Source: an uncultured Coriobacteriaceae bacterium (lineage in GTDB: Bacteria > Actinomycetota > Coriobacteriia > Coriobacteriales > Atopobiaceae). From it: DNA of 6,888 nucleotides. The stretch's first letter is position 1. Every line of letters begins with the position of its first letter. Made by a program: the position numbers and the translations under genes. Of this stretch, positions 1-6,090 are shown piece after piece. Location of the stretch: positions 1 through 6,888 of the forward strand of contig UQWE01000071.1 in assembly GCA_900544655.1 (NCBI GenBank), in the 5' to 3' direction. The notes beneath the pieces are model-generated. The model searched no databases and was not told where the DNA came from. It saw nothing but the letters and a program-made list of their open reading frames with translations.

Positions 1-604
1 CCGGCTTCTCTGCCTTGCGGGCACGACGCCTCTTGGGCTTCTCGGGGACGGAGTCCTCTGATGCATCTTCGACGGGCGCGGGTTCGGGCGTCGGCTCAGG
101 CTCCTGCGCCGCCTCCTGGTCGTCCGCCTTGGCTACGTTGCTCTCTGCAGCTTCATCCGCCTTCTGCTTGCGGTTGCGGCGCTTCTTCTTGGGTTGGGGC
201 GCCTCCACGGCAGGCATCTCCTGCTCGTTCGCAGCGCTACCGTGGCCCTCGTACGCCTCGGGCTTCGGTTCCGGCTCGGGCTCCGGCTCCGGTTCCGGCT
301 CGGGCTCCGGCTCGCGGTGGGTGCGGACCCAGGTGCGAGCGATGCGCTCTGCGGTGAACTCGTCCACCTCGCCACGAGCGTCCGTGGCGTCCATGGACTC
401 ATAAATGGCGGCGAGCGCCGCGTCGAGTGCCTCATCGATGGCACCACAGGAAAGTGCGAGGTCGTTCAGGGCCTCGCAGCTCTTGAGGGGGTTCTCGGTG
501 AGGTGTTCGACTACGTCGGAAGGAATCTGCGTTCCGGTGTCCTCGATTGCGGCAACAAAACAGCCAACGAGACGAGCGAGCGCCTCGGAAGTCTCGGTTC
601 TCAT
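1..604 (-). CDS. Unknown protein with Glu-Pro repeat and basic/acidic low-complexity tail (3' end beyond window)
   Basis: The frame starts at ATG 604-602 and stays open for 201 codons to the left edge, so the C-terminus is missing. A strong site, AAGGAGGG, lies about 8 bases upstream, and the ATG overlaps the TGA of the preceding gene (ATGA), which indicates translational coupling. Residues 1 to about 97 look like a small, acidic, mostly helical domain with ordinary composition (for example EALARLVGCFVAAIED and CEALNDLALSCGAIDEAL). Residues 98-113 are eight Glu-Pro dipeptides. After that come two strongly basic clusters, PKKKRRNRKQK (about 138-148) and KPKRRRARKAEK (about 189-200), separated by acidic Ala/Glu/Pro-rich sequence. 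There is no signal peptide or membrane segment, so the protein is probably cytoplasmic. The basic clusters could bind nucleic acid, but this is inference from composition. I do not recognise the family. The reading frame is firm; the function is unknown. Confidence 0.82.
   Translation of the reverse strand, partial: MRTETSEALARLVGCFVAAIEDTGTQIPSDVVEHLTENPLKSCEALNDLALSCGAIDEALDAALAAIYESMDATDARGEVDEFTAERIARTWVRTHREPEPEPEPEPEPEPEPKPEAYEGHGSAANEQEMPAVEAPQPKKKRRNRKQKADEAAESNVAKADDQEAAQEPEPTPEPAPVEDASEDSVPEKPKRRRARKAEKP
266..313 (-). repeat. Perfect 24-bp tandem duplication encoding (Glu-Pro)8
   Basis: Positions 266-289 and 290-313 are identical 24-mers in direct tandem. Each encodes four Glu-Pro dipeptides and keeps the same synonymous codon choices (one GAA and one CCC at the same places), so the second unit arose by duplication, not by independent selection for Glu-Pro. 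The unit is a multiple of three, so gain or loss of a copy leaves the reading frame intact and only changes linker length. Confidence 0.9.
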
Positions 605-1326
605 GGGCTTGCGCCCTCCTTGTTATCGTGGGGTGAGGTAAAGCTAGCGTTGAGCATAGCACGTGCGTGCTGGGGCGTGGGACTACCTCGAGAGCTCGCG
701 GCGGAGCCGTGTCCCGCGCTCTTCTCCGGATCGGACTGAGTGAGCTCCGCAAGGTCGCTCGGTGTCTGGACCAGCCTGTGGAGCGCTGCCAGACGGAGGC
801 GGTTCTCGATGACGAGCGTGCCGCCGGGCTTGGCGGCCGAGCTAAGGCGTTTGATTCTCCCGTCGGTGACAATTGCGCCGCGGAAGGGGAGGAGAACAAG
901 CTCGATAAGACAGGGGATGGTGCGGAAGAGTTCGTCTGCTTCGCGTCTGATGAGCTTAACGATGATGAGGCGGGGCGGCGCGTCAACGTCTGCGGGCAGG
1001 CAGGCGAATCGCTTGCCCTGGATACCGGTCACGACGAAGCGGCCCATGACGGGGGTGCGCCAGGACGCGATCGTGGCGAGGTCCCGCTCGTCGAAATCCG
1101 CGGGATTCTCGACTAGAAACTCGTCAATGAACTGAGGGGCTGCCCATAGGCAGTCGAGCGCGTCTGACGTGGCGGCGACACTCGCTTGCAAATTGCGGCC
1201 CTGGCCACGAGGTGCGCCGGTTCGCGCCATCACAAACGCAAGCAGCGCTTTCATGAGACGGAGGAAACTCGCCTCGCCGCGGGGCGCGTCGTTGTTCGCC
1301 GCCTTGTCCGTCCGCTTGTCTGTCAT
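601..1326 (-). CDS. Conserved-looking protein of unknown function, 241 aa
   Basis: The start is ATG 1326-1324, with AAGGGAG about 6 bases upstream; the stop TGA overlaps the next gene's ATG. After a polar N-terminus (1-18), residues 20-35 form a hydrophobic helix (FLRLMKALLAFVMART). Residues 60-89 contain LWAAPQFIDEFLVENP and DLATIASW, and residues 138-156 contain PCLIELVLLPFRGAIVTDG. From memory, this order (W..P.fIDEF..ENP, then DL..i.SW, then VLLPF.G.i..DG) resembles a set of conserved hypothetical proteins in Gram-positive bacteria; I cannot name a domain or function with certainty. Residues from about 190 are polar, low-complexity and probably disordered. There is no signal peptide. The first helix might be amphipathic rather than membrane-spanning. 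No convincing promoter is visible in the roughly 105 bases between its start and the upstream terminator, although one must lie there unless transcription reads through. Confidence 0.85.
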   Translation of the reverse strand: MTDKRTDKAANNDAPRGEASFLRLMKALLAFVMARTGAPRGQGRNLQASVAATSDALDCLWAAPQFIDEFLVENPADFDERDLATIASWRTPVMGRFVVTGIQGKRFACLPADVDAPPRLIIVKLIRREADELFRTIPCLIELVLLPFRGAIVTDGRIKRLSSAAKPGGTLVIENRLRLAALHRLVQTPSDLAELTQSDPEKSAGHGSAASSRGSPTPQHARAMLNASFTSPHDNKEGASP

Positions 1327-1432
1327 CCGGTCTCCCTTCGCAAAGTGGGAAGACCTTAGCGGAGACGAACCCGACAGAACCTTGCGGCTGGCGGACGCAA
1401 ATCTGACATCGCAGCTCGGCGTGGGCGCCCCG

Positions 1433-1478
1433 AAAAAGAAGCCCGCCGCTCGCCGACGTGGTTATCGGCGAGCGGCGG
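1433..1478 (-). terminator. Intrinsic terminator closing the ABC importer operon
   Basis: Positions 1443-1456 and 1465-1478 form a perfect 14-bp, GC-rich inverted repeat with an 8-base loop. Read on the minus strand the hairpin is followed within two bases by a U-rich tail (1440-1433, CTTCTTTTTC). The orientation fits the end of the importer operon, whose last stop is about 150 bases upstream at 1631. On the plus strand no T-run follows, so it acts in one direction only. The next gene (601-1326) starts about 105 bases beyond it. Confidence 0.88.
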
Positions 1479-1630
1479 TTCATGGACGCGTGTTGCAGCG
1501 TGTTGCGGGTGTTAGGCAGCAGAGCGCGGACGCCGTGGCGGGCTGGCACCGGCCGGCTGCGCGGGGAAGAGAGGGCGAGGCCGCATTGGGCGGGCCACGG
1601 CGCGTTGCGGGCACCCTCCGCCCTGCCGCG
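1479..1630 (-). other. Untranslated trailer of the importer operon
   Basis: About 150 GC-rich bases lie between the ATPase stop codon and the terminator hairpin. I see no gene, no second terminator and no RNA family in it. It contains short GTGTTGC-type repeats near 1490-1512 on the plus strand that do not form a recognisable element. Confidence 0.5.
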
Positions 1631-2431
1631 CTAGCTCAGGAGCATACGGTCGTTCGCGAGCTCGCCGCCGGAGACCTCCTCGAACTTCTGCAGCAGGTCG
1701 GGCACGGTGAGGCTCTTCTTCTCCTCGCCGGCCACGTCGAAGATGACGTTACCCTCGTGCATCATGATCAGGCGGTTGCCCAGGCGGATGGCGTCGTTCA
1801 TGTTGTGCGTGACCATGAGGGTCGTGAGGCCGCGCTCGGCCACGATCTGCTCGGTCAGGTCGAGGACCTTCTTGGCCGTCTTGGGGTCAAGCGCCGCGGT
1901 GTGCTCGTCGAGAAGCAGCAGCTTGGGGTTGGTGAGCGTCGCCATGAGCAGGGTCAGCGCCTGGCGCTGGCCGCCGGAGAGCAGGCCGACCTTGGCGGTC
2001 ATGCGGCTCTCGAGGCCAAGGCCGAGCATGGCGAGGAGCTCGGGGTACTCCTCCTTCTCCTGCGCGGAGATGCCCCAGGCAAGGCTGCGCTTCTTGCCGC
2101 GGCGCTTCGCGAGGGCGAGGTTCTCGGCGATCTGCATGTCTGCGGCGGTGCCGCGCATGGGGTCCTGGAAGACGCGGCCGAGGTACTTGGCGCGCTGCGG
2201 CTCGTTCATGCGCGAGACGTCGATGCCGTCGAGCTCGATGGTACCCGCGTCGAGTGGATAGACGCCGGAGATCATGTTGAGCAGCGTCGACTTGCCGGCA
2301 CCGTTGCCGCCGATGACGGTGACGAAGTCACCCTCGGCAAGCTCGAGGTTCACGCCGGTGAGGGCGCGCTTCTCGGTCACGGTGCCGCGATTGAACGTCT
2401 TGGTGACGTGGGAGAGCTTGAGCATGGCCAT
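1631..2431 (-). CDS. ABC importer ATP-binding protein (COG1101 type)
   Basis: This 266-aa nucleotide-binding subunit hydrolyses ATP on the cytoplasmic face to drive the permease encoded just upstream. All ABC motifs are present in order: Walker A GGNGAGKST (41-49), Q-loop Q89 in GRVFQDP, signature LSGGQ (151-155), Walker B LLLLDE (171-176) with catalytic E176, D-loop ALDP (180-183) and switch H209 (MVTHNM). The Walker B continuation DEHTAALDP is typical of the ATPases that accompany TrpX-like binding proteins (COG2984 systems). Length is normal. The start ATG 2431-2429 overlaps the permease stop by one base (TAATG), with AAGGGAGG about 8 bases upstream; Met3 is a less well placed alternative. 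It is the last gene of the operon. Transport ligand unknown. Confidence 0.95.
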   Translation of the reverse strand: MAMLKLSHVTKTFNRGTVTEKRALTGVNLELAEGDFVTVIGGNGAGKSTLLNMISGVYPLDAGTIELDGIDVSRMNEPQRAKYLGRVFQDPMRGTAADMQIAENLALAKRRGKKRSLAWGISAQEKEEYPELLAMLGLGLESRMTAKVGLLSGGQRQALTLLMATLTNPKLLLLDEHTAALDPKTAKKVLDLTEQIVAERGLTTLMVTHNMNDAIRLGNRLIMMHEGNVIFDVAGEEKKSLTVPDLLQKFEEVSGGELANDRMLLS

Positions 2432-3345
2432 TACTGCTCGCCTCCCTTCGAGTAGGCGCGTCGGCGTTGCGTGCGCTCCCAGACGACGGGGACGCAGAGT
2501 GCGGCGGCGACGATGATGGCGGAGAGGAGCTTCATGTCGTTGGCATCCATGCCAAGCTGCAGCACGATGGCGCGGATGAGGAAGTAGACGATGGAGCCCG
2601 CCACGGCGGAGATCAGACGCGGGGCGAACTTCGTGAGGCCGCCCGGCAGGAGACGCCCGAGCACCTCGCCGATGACGATGGCGGCAAGGCCGATGACGAT
2701 GGCGCCCGTGCCCATGCCGATGTCCGCGTACTTCTGCTGCTCACAGATGAGGCCGCCGGAGAGGCCGACGAGCGCATTGGAGAGCGTGAGGGCGATCATC
2801 TTGGTGGTGTTGGTGTTTACGCCGAGCGCTCGGATCATGGCTTCGTTGTCACCGGTGGCGCGCAGGGCGGAGCCAATCTCGGTGCCGAAGAACCAGTACA
2901 GGCTTGCGACGATCGCGACGGCAACGATGACGCCCACGATGATGGCGCAGACGTTGGAGGGCAGCCCCGTCGCGTCGCCAAGTGCGGAGAAGACCGTCTT
3001 GCTCGTGAGCAGCGGGGTGTTCGACTTGCCCATGACGCGCAGGTTGATCGACCAGAGGCTGATCTGCGTGAGGATGCCCGCGAGGATGGCGGGAATCTCG
3101 AACGCCGTGGTCAGGAACCCGGTGACCGCGCCGCAGAGGGCGCCGGCGATCATGGCGGCCAAAATGGCGAGTGCCGGACCGACGCCGGCAACCACGAGAA
3201 TGGCGCAGACCGCGCCACCGGTGGCGAAGCTGCCGTCGACCGTCAGGTCGGGGATGTCGAGCAGCTTGTACGTGATGAAGACGCCGAGCACCATGATGCC
3301 CCAGAGAATGCCCTGGGAGACGGCGCCGAGCATTGCTGTCAGCAT
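2431..3345 (-). CDS. ABC importer permease (BPD_transp_2-like, COG4120 type)
   Basis: This 304-aa polytopic membrane protein forms the translocation channel. I count eight or nine hydrophobic segments, for example residues about 8-28, 44-63, 65-85, 88-105, 133-155, 190-208, 214-235, 247-265 and 275-293. The N-terminal stretch DIPDLTVDGSFATGGA and the cytoplasmic loop GSALRATGDNEAMIRALG (the ATPase-coupling region) are characteristic of the permeases paired with COG2984 binding proteins and are related to branched-chain amino-acid permeases. I chose ATG 3345 because AAGGA lies 5 bases upstream and the first membrane helix follows at once. The longer frame back to 3411 would translate a strong RNA hairpin into an arginine-rich leader and is unlikely. 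It overlaps the ATPase gene by one base. Confidence 0.93.
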   Translation of the reverse strand: MLTAMLGAVSQGILWGIMVLGVFITYKLLDIPDLTVDGSFATGGAVCAILVVAGVGPALAILAAMIAGALCGAVTGFLTTAFEIPAILAGILTQISLWSINLRVMGKSNTPLLTSKTVFSALGDATGLPSNVCAIIVGVIVAVAIVASLYWFFGTEIGSALRATGDNEAMIRALGVNTNTTKMIALTLSNALVGLSGGLICEQQKYADIGMGTGAIVIGLAAIVIGEVLGRLLPGGLTKFAPRLISAVAGSIVYFLIRAIVLQLGMDANDMKLLSAIIVAAALCVPVVWERTQRRRAYSKGGEQ

Positions 3346-3364
3346 GTCATTCCTTCCATCCAAA

Positions 3365-3395
3365 CGCGCCCCGGCGGCAATCCCGTCGGGGCGCG
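3365..3395 (-). promoter_or_regulatory. Strong intercistronic hairpin between binding-protein and permease genes
   Basis: Positions 3365-3377 pair with 3383-3395 (13 bp including one G-U) around a 5-base loop. It lies in the 126-base gap after the binding-protein stop codon and about 20 bases before the permease start. Read on the minus strand it is followed by GTTTGGATGG, too poor in U for a full terminator. A second weaker stem (3422-3427 with 3437-3442) lies between it and the stop codon. Such hairpins in importer operons commonly protect the upstream binding-protein mRNA from 3' exonucleases, or partly terminate transcription, so that binding protein is made in excess. The function here is inferred from position and structure. 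Confidence 0.65.
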
Positions 3396-3471
3396 CAACG
3401 CAAAAACTCAAGCTAGCCTAGCGCGGAGACATGTCATCCGCGGTGTAGACAGGCGAATCCGCTCCGTCGTC

Positions 3472-4455
3472 CTAGGCGTCGAGCACGGAGAGGTCGATGC
3501 CGAGGGCCTCGGCCATCTCCTCGTTCTTGATGACCTTGAGCTGGTCGCCGGACTCGGACTCGATCGCCATGTCCGCGGGGTCGGCGCCCTCGGTCAGGAT
3601 CTTGACGGCCATCTCGCCGGCCATCTTGCCGAGCTCGGTGTAGTCGATGGAGAGGGTGCAGATGCCCATGCCCATGCACATGTTCTCCTCGCCGGTGACG
3701 AAGGGAAGCTTGCCCTCTTTGCAGATCTGGCCAATCTGGGCGGCAGCCGCGGCGATGGTGTTGTCGGTGGGGGAGTAGCCCGCGTCGACCTTGCCGACCA
3801 TCGACTCGACGACGCTCTGGACTTCGTTGGAGCTGGAAACAGTGAAGCGCTCATGCGTGAGGCCGGCCTTGTCGCACGCGGCCTCGGCCATCTCGATCTG
3901 GAGGAGCGAGTTGGACTCGGCGGTGCAGTAGAGCATGCCGACGTGCTTGGCCTCGGGGAGGACCTTCTGGAGCATGGCGATCTGGTCATCGACGGGGTTC
4001 ATGTCGGAGGTGCCGGTGAGGTTGCCGCCGGGCTTCTCGTTGTCAGCGACGAGGCCGGAAGCGGCGTAGTCGGTGATGGCGCAGCCGACGATGGGGATTT
4101 CCGTCGTGGCGGCGGCGACGGCCTGGGCGGCCGGGGTGGCGATGACGTAGATCAGGTCATCGTTGTCGCCCACGAGCTTGGAGGCGATGGTGGAGCAGGC
4201 GCTCTGGTCATTGTTGGCGTTCTGCTGGTCGATGGTGTAGTTGATGCCGGAGGCGTCGAGGGCGGCGACGAAGCCCTCGTTGGCGGCGTCGAGCGCGGCG
4301 TGCTGGGTGAGCTGCAGGACGCCGATCTTGTAGAACTTCTCGCCGTCGGCGGCGGAGGTGGTGGCGGAGCTGCCGGAGTTGCCGCACGCGGCGAGGCCGA
4401 GCGCAACGGCGCCGGCACCGGCGGCCACGAAAGAACGCCTGGAAATGGACTTCAT
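3472..4455 (-). CDS. ABC importer substrate-binding lipoprotein (ABC_sub_bind / TrpX-like, COG2984 type)
   Basis: This 327-aa extracytoplasmic binding protein captures the ligand for the importer. The N-terminus MKSISRRSFVAAGAGA is a twin-arginine (Tat) signal (S-R-R-S-F) that ends in a lipobox, LAAC, with lipidated Cys24. A Ser/Thr/Gly-rich linker follows, and the mature domain starts at about residue 38 with KIGVLQLTQHAALDAANEGF, the usual opening of this family. Later landmarks are NANNDQSACSTIASKLV, DLIYVIATPAAQA, PIVGCAITDY, GGNLTGTSDMNPVDDQIAML and the C-terminal DYTELGKMAGEMAVKIL. Length is normal. The start ATG 4455 is preceded by a GAGGGGGG purine tract; upstream in-frame codons lack both signal features and a binding site. 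It is the first gene of the operon. Family members include TrpX, linked to aromatic amino-acid uptake in streptococci, but the ligand here cannot be read from sequence. Confidence 0.94.
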   Translation of the reverse strand: MKSISRRSFVAAGAGAVALGLAACGNSGSSATTSAADGEKFYKIGVLQLTQHAALDAANEGFVAALDASGINYTIDQQNANNDQSACSTIASKLVGDNDDLIYVIATPAAQAVAAATTEIPIVGCAITDYAASGLVADNEKPGGNLTGTSDMNPVDDQIAMLQKVLPEAKHVGMLYCTAESNSLLQIEMAEAACDKAGLTHERFTVSSSNEVQSVVESMVGKVDAGYSPTDNTIAAAAAQIGQICKEGKLPFVTGEENMCMGMGICTLSIDYTELGKMAGEMAVKILTEGADPADMAIESESGDQLKVIKNEEMAEALGIDLSVLDA

Positions 4456-4548
4456 GGTTCCCCCCTCTTTTTGTGGCGAAGCTGCGCGGAACGATTGCTG
4501 CGCGCAACGGTGCCACGTTGGTAAGCGTAGGCAAAATTTTAATCGCAT

Positions 4549-4564
4549 GCATTTCGATAAATGC
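4549..4564 (-). promoter_or_regulatory. Small palindrome in the probable promoter region of the importer operon
   Basis: GCATTT-CGAT-AAATGC is a perfect 6+6 inverted repeat with a 4-base centre, about 95-110 bases upstream of the binding-protein start. A further GCATTT half site lies at 4574-4579. Just downstream on the minus strand, 4541-4536 reads TAAAAT and could be a -10 box; at 17-base spacing the -35 would fall on the palindrome arm (GCATTT, a poor match to TTGACA). This fits an operator overlapping a weak promoter that needs or is blocked by a regulator, but the AT content alone could produce such a pattern. Confidence 0.3.
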
Positions 4565-4678
4565 CTCTGCCTGCGCATTTAAGGGGTGTCAGATACGCAG
4601 TTTTAACGTTTGAGGGAGTGCAGAGCTTGCCGGCTTGCCCTCGCTGTCGCATGCGCGTGCGTCGAACGTGTTAACGGC

Positions 4679-4739
4679 ATGGACAGCGTGCGTATGGGTG
4701 GGGCACATGGCCGGTGTGCGTATGGGTGGGGTCACATGG
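4679..4739. repeat. Tandem direct repeat, about two copies with 28-base period
   Basis: GTGCGTATGGGTGGGG occurs at 4688-4703 and again at 4716-4731, each followed by CACATGG (the second copy after one extra T). Including flanks the unit is about 28-29 bases, and a degenerate third start (ATGGGCGGCG) follows at 4736. No coding potential is convincing here. It may be a slipped duplication or a pair of protein binding sites. Confidence 0.8.
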
Positions 4740-4775
4740 GCGGCGGGGCTTTGGCGTTACGGCAAATATACGAGC

Positions 4776-5008
4776 AGGTGGTCAAAAAGGGCATCTTGGC
4801 GTACGCGAGAACCGCTAATAGAGGACTATGACGTGTGACCCGTGCATTGGCGATTTCTAAAACCGCAGGTAGACGGATTGGCTAATTACTGAACCGGAGA
4901 CAGTAGCGTCCGGACGGGACCGATGGGCTCGGGGCAGGCCCCTTGGAGCCAAGAAAAAGGCGGCTCCGGGGCCTCTGGCGTACGCCAAGATGGGTATTTT
5001 GACCACCT
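4776..5008. repeat. 233-bp segment bounded by 31-nt inverted repeats (MITE-like or long-stem RNA)
   Basis: The left arm 4776-4806 and the reverse complement of 4978-5008 match at 27 of 31 positions. They share AGGTGGTCAAAA and then CATCTTGGCGTACGC, with one 4-base block of mismatch in between. Both arms carry the palindrome GCGTACGC (12 bp, TGGCGTACGCCA, in the right arm). The 171-base interior has no reading frame of note but contains a bulged hairpin (4937-4950 with 4962-4973). No clear target-site duplication flanks it. A non-autonomous transposable element, a repeated intergenic element or a structured RNA are all compatible; I do not recognise a named family. Confidence 0.6.
4937..4973. 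other. GC-rich bulged hairpin inside the inverted-repeat segment
   Basis: GGCCCC (4937-4942) pairs with GGGGCC (4968-4973), and GGAGCC (4945-4950) pairs with GGCTCC (4962-4967). The two bases TT form a bulge on one side, and an 11-base purine-rich loop (AAGAAAAAGGC) closes it. No T-run follows on either strand, so it is not a standard terminator. It would be nested within the larger stem formed by the 31-nt arms if this region is transcribed. Confidence 0.6.
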
Positions 5009-5013
5009 TGCCG

Positions 5014-5032
5014 AAAAAAACTCTATTAAGAG
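5014..5032 (-). terminator. Possible weak intrinsic terminator of the HD/asparaginase operon
   Basis: On the minus strand CTCT-TAAT-AGAG (5032-5021) is followed directly by seven T residues (5020-5014). It lies about 48 bases after the asparaginase stop, the expected place. The stem is only 4 bp, so the hairpin alone would be weak. The inverted-repeat segment begins 5 bases beyond the T-run and might contribute. Confidence 0.4.
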
Positions 5033-5079
5033 ATGGCTTGGATCATTAAGGGAGAGCAAATAGTCCGGAGACGGCGCGG

Positions 5080-6090
5080 CTAGGCAAGGCGGTCGTGGTT
5101 GACGGGGCGATAGAAGAGCTCACGAAGTTCGCCCGGCTCGAGAGTCTGGCCAAGTGCCCACATCGTCTTGGCGACGAGCGCCTCGCAGGTCATGTCGTCG
5201 CCCTTGAGGATGCCCGGGTGCTCCGCATAGGCGCGGCCAACCTCATATATCCCGAGGTCAAGGCCTTCCTCAGGCACCTGGGTGGTGACCACGAGCGTGC
5301 GGCCGGAATCAACCCAGCCAAAGATCGCGTCGTGGAGCGAGTCCGGAATGCCGCCAATGCCAAAGGTCTCGAGGATGATTGCGTCATAGTCTTCGCAGAG
5401 GAGCTCGAAGACGTGGGGGTTTACCTCGGGCGTTAGCTTGAGGACGAAAACGCGCTCGTTGAGGTCATGGTAGACACGGGGCTCCGCGGCAATGGCGCAG
5501 CTCTCTGTCTGCGCGACAGGCGTCTCCACGGCGCGAACGATGCGATTGTTTCGAATAAGTGCGAGGTCAGGGTAGTTAACGCTCGTAAAGGCGTTGAAGC
5601 TCATAGTGCGCTGCTTGCGTGCGCGGGTGCCGGCGATAACCTTTCCCCCAAACACGACGGAGACGTCGCGCGACGCGGGATCCGCCGCATAGAGGACGCT
5701 CTGGAAGAGGTTGAGGCGGGCGTCGGTGAAGGGACTCGCCATGGGCTGCTGCGAGCCGGTGAGCACGATGGGCCGCGGGCTGTCCTGGATGAGGTAGGAG
5801 AGAGCGGCGGCGGTGTAGGCCATGGTGTCGGTGCCGTGAAGCACGACGAAGCCGTCGTAATCCTCGTAGCTCGCGAGGATGGCGTCACCGATCGCTTGCC
5901 AGTCCGCGGGACGCATGTTGGTGCTGTCGATGTTCATGACTTGGACAACGTCGACATCTGCAAGCTGAGCGATCTCCGGGACATACCCAGCAAGCTCGTC
6001 GCCTGTGAGCTGGGGCGTGAGGCCGGAGCCCTCCTCGGCGGAGGCGATGGTGCCTCCAGTGGCGACGATGAGGACGCGTGGCTTGCTCAT
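5080..6090 (-). CDS. ansA: Type I L-asparaginase (AnsA-like, cytoplasmic)
   Basis: This 336-aa enzyme hydrolyses L-asparagine to aspartate and ammonia. The first catalytic motif ATGGTIAS gives nucleophile Thr14. NIDSTNM supplies substrate-binding Asp55/Ser56. LHGTDTMAYTAAALSYL supplies the second threonine and aspartate (Thr87, Asp88), followed by VLTGSQ (109-114). Lys159 in GTRARKQRT aligns with the catalytic lysine of the E. coli type I enzyme. The C-terminal part has ETFGIGGIP, the usual smaller domain landmark. Length matches the type I family, and no signal peptide is present, so it acts in the cytoplasm, as expected for type I rather than the secreted type II enzymes. The start ATG 6090 has GAAGGGG 6-8 bases upstream and overlaps the stop of the HD gene (ATGA), so the two are cotranscribed and probably coupled. 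Related Glu-tRNA amidotransferase GatD is excluded because its N-terminal extension is absent. Confidence 0.95.
   Translation of the reverse strand: MSKPRVLIVATGGTIASAEEGSGLTPQLTGDELAGYVPEIAQLADVDVVQVMNIDSTNMRPADWQAIGDAILASYEDYDGFVVLHGTDTMAYTAAALSYLIQDSPRPIVLTGSQQPMASPFTDARLNLFQSVLYAADPASRDVSVVFGGKVIAGTRARKQRTMSFNAFTSVNYPDLALIRNNRIVRAVETPVAQTESCAIAAEPRVYHDLNERVFVLKLTPEVNPHVFELLCEDYDAIILETFGIGGIPDSLHDAIFGWVDSGRTLVVTTQVPEEGLDLGIYEVGRAYAEHPGILKGDDMTCEALVAKTMWALGQTLEPGELRELFYRPVNHDRLA

Larger units (their letters stand above)
4456..5079. other. 624-base gene-free region rich in repeats
   Basis: No convincing gene occurs on either strand between the asparaginase stop and the binding-protein start. 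From right to left it holds a weak terminator (5014-5032), a segment bounded by inverted repeats (4776-5008), a tandem direct repeat (4679-4739) and the leader of the importer operon with a palindrome at 4549-4564. Parts are more AT-rich than the genes (for example 4531-4562 and 5012-5060). No tRNA, rRNA, T-box or other riboswitch is recognisable. Confidence 0.7.

Noticed and set aside
1169..2455. 428-codon plus-strand open frame over the ATPase gene
   Set aside because: It runs through the operon terminator and the full antisense of an intact ATPase, and its composition is that of a mirror frame.
3346..3411. 22-residue N-terminal extension of the permease
   Set aside because: The extension translates the strong hairpin and lacks family resemblance; ATG 3345 has a well placed AAGGA and leads directly into the first membrane helix.
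4505..4520. T-box-like GTGGCACCG on the minus strand in the importer leader
   Set aside because: Only part of the T-box core matches, the rest of the AGGGTGGNACCGCG consensus is missing, there is no specifier stem, and it forms just a 5-bp stem with a 6-base loop.
2467..4524. 685-codon open frame on the plus strand antisense to the permease and binding protein
   Set aside because: It lies in register with high-GC third positions of two well-identified minus-strand genes, and its translation is a low-complexity Gly/Asp/Ala/Val/Glu mixture with no domain or credible binding site.
4456..4578. N-terminal extension of the binding protein to an upstream ATG
   Set aside because: It would bury the Tat signal and lipobox 41 residues inside the protein; the ATG at 4455 has its own purine-rich site and gives a standard lipoprotein start.
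4610..4838. Two short plus-strand open frames in the intergenic gap
   Set aside because: They owe their length to the tandem repeat and to one inverted-repeat arm, have no convincing ribosome binding site and resemble no protein.
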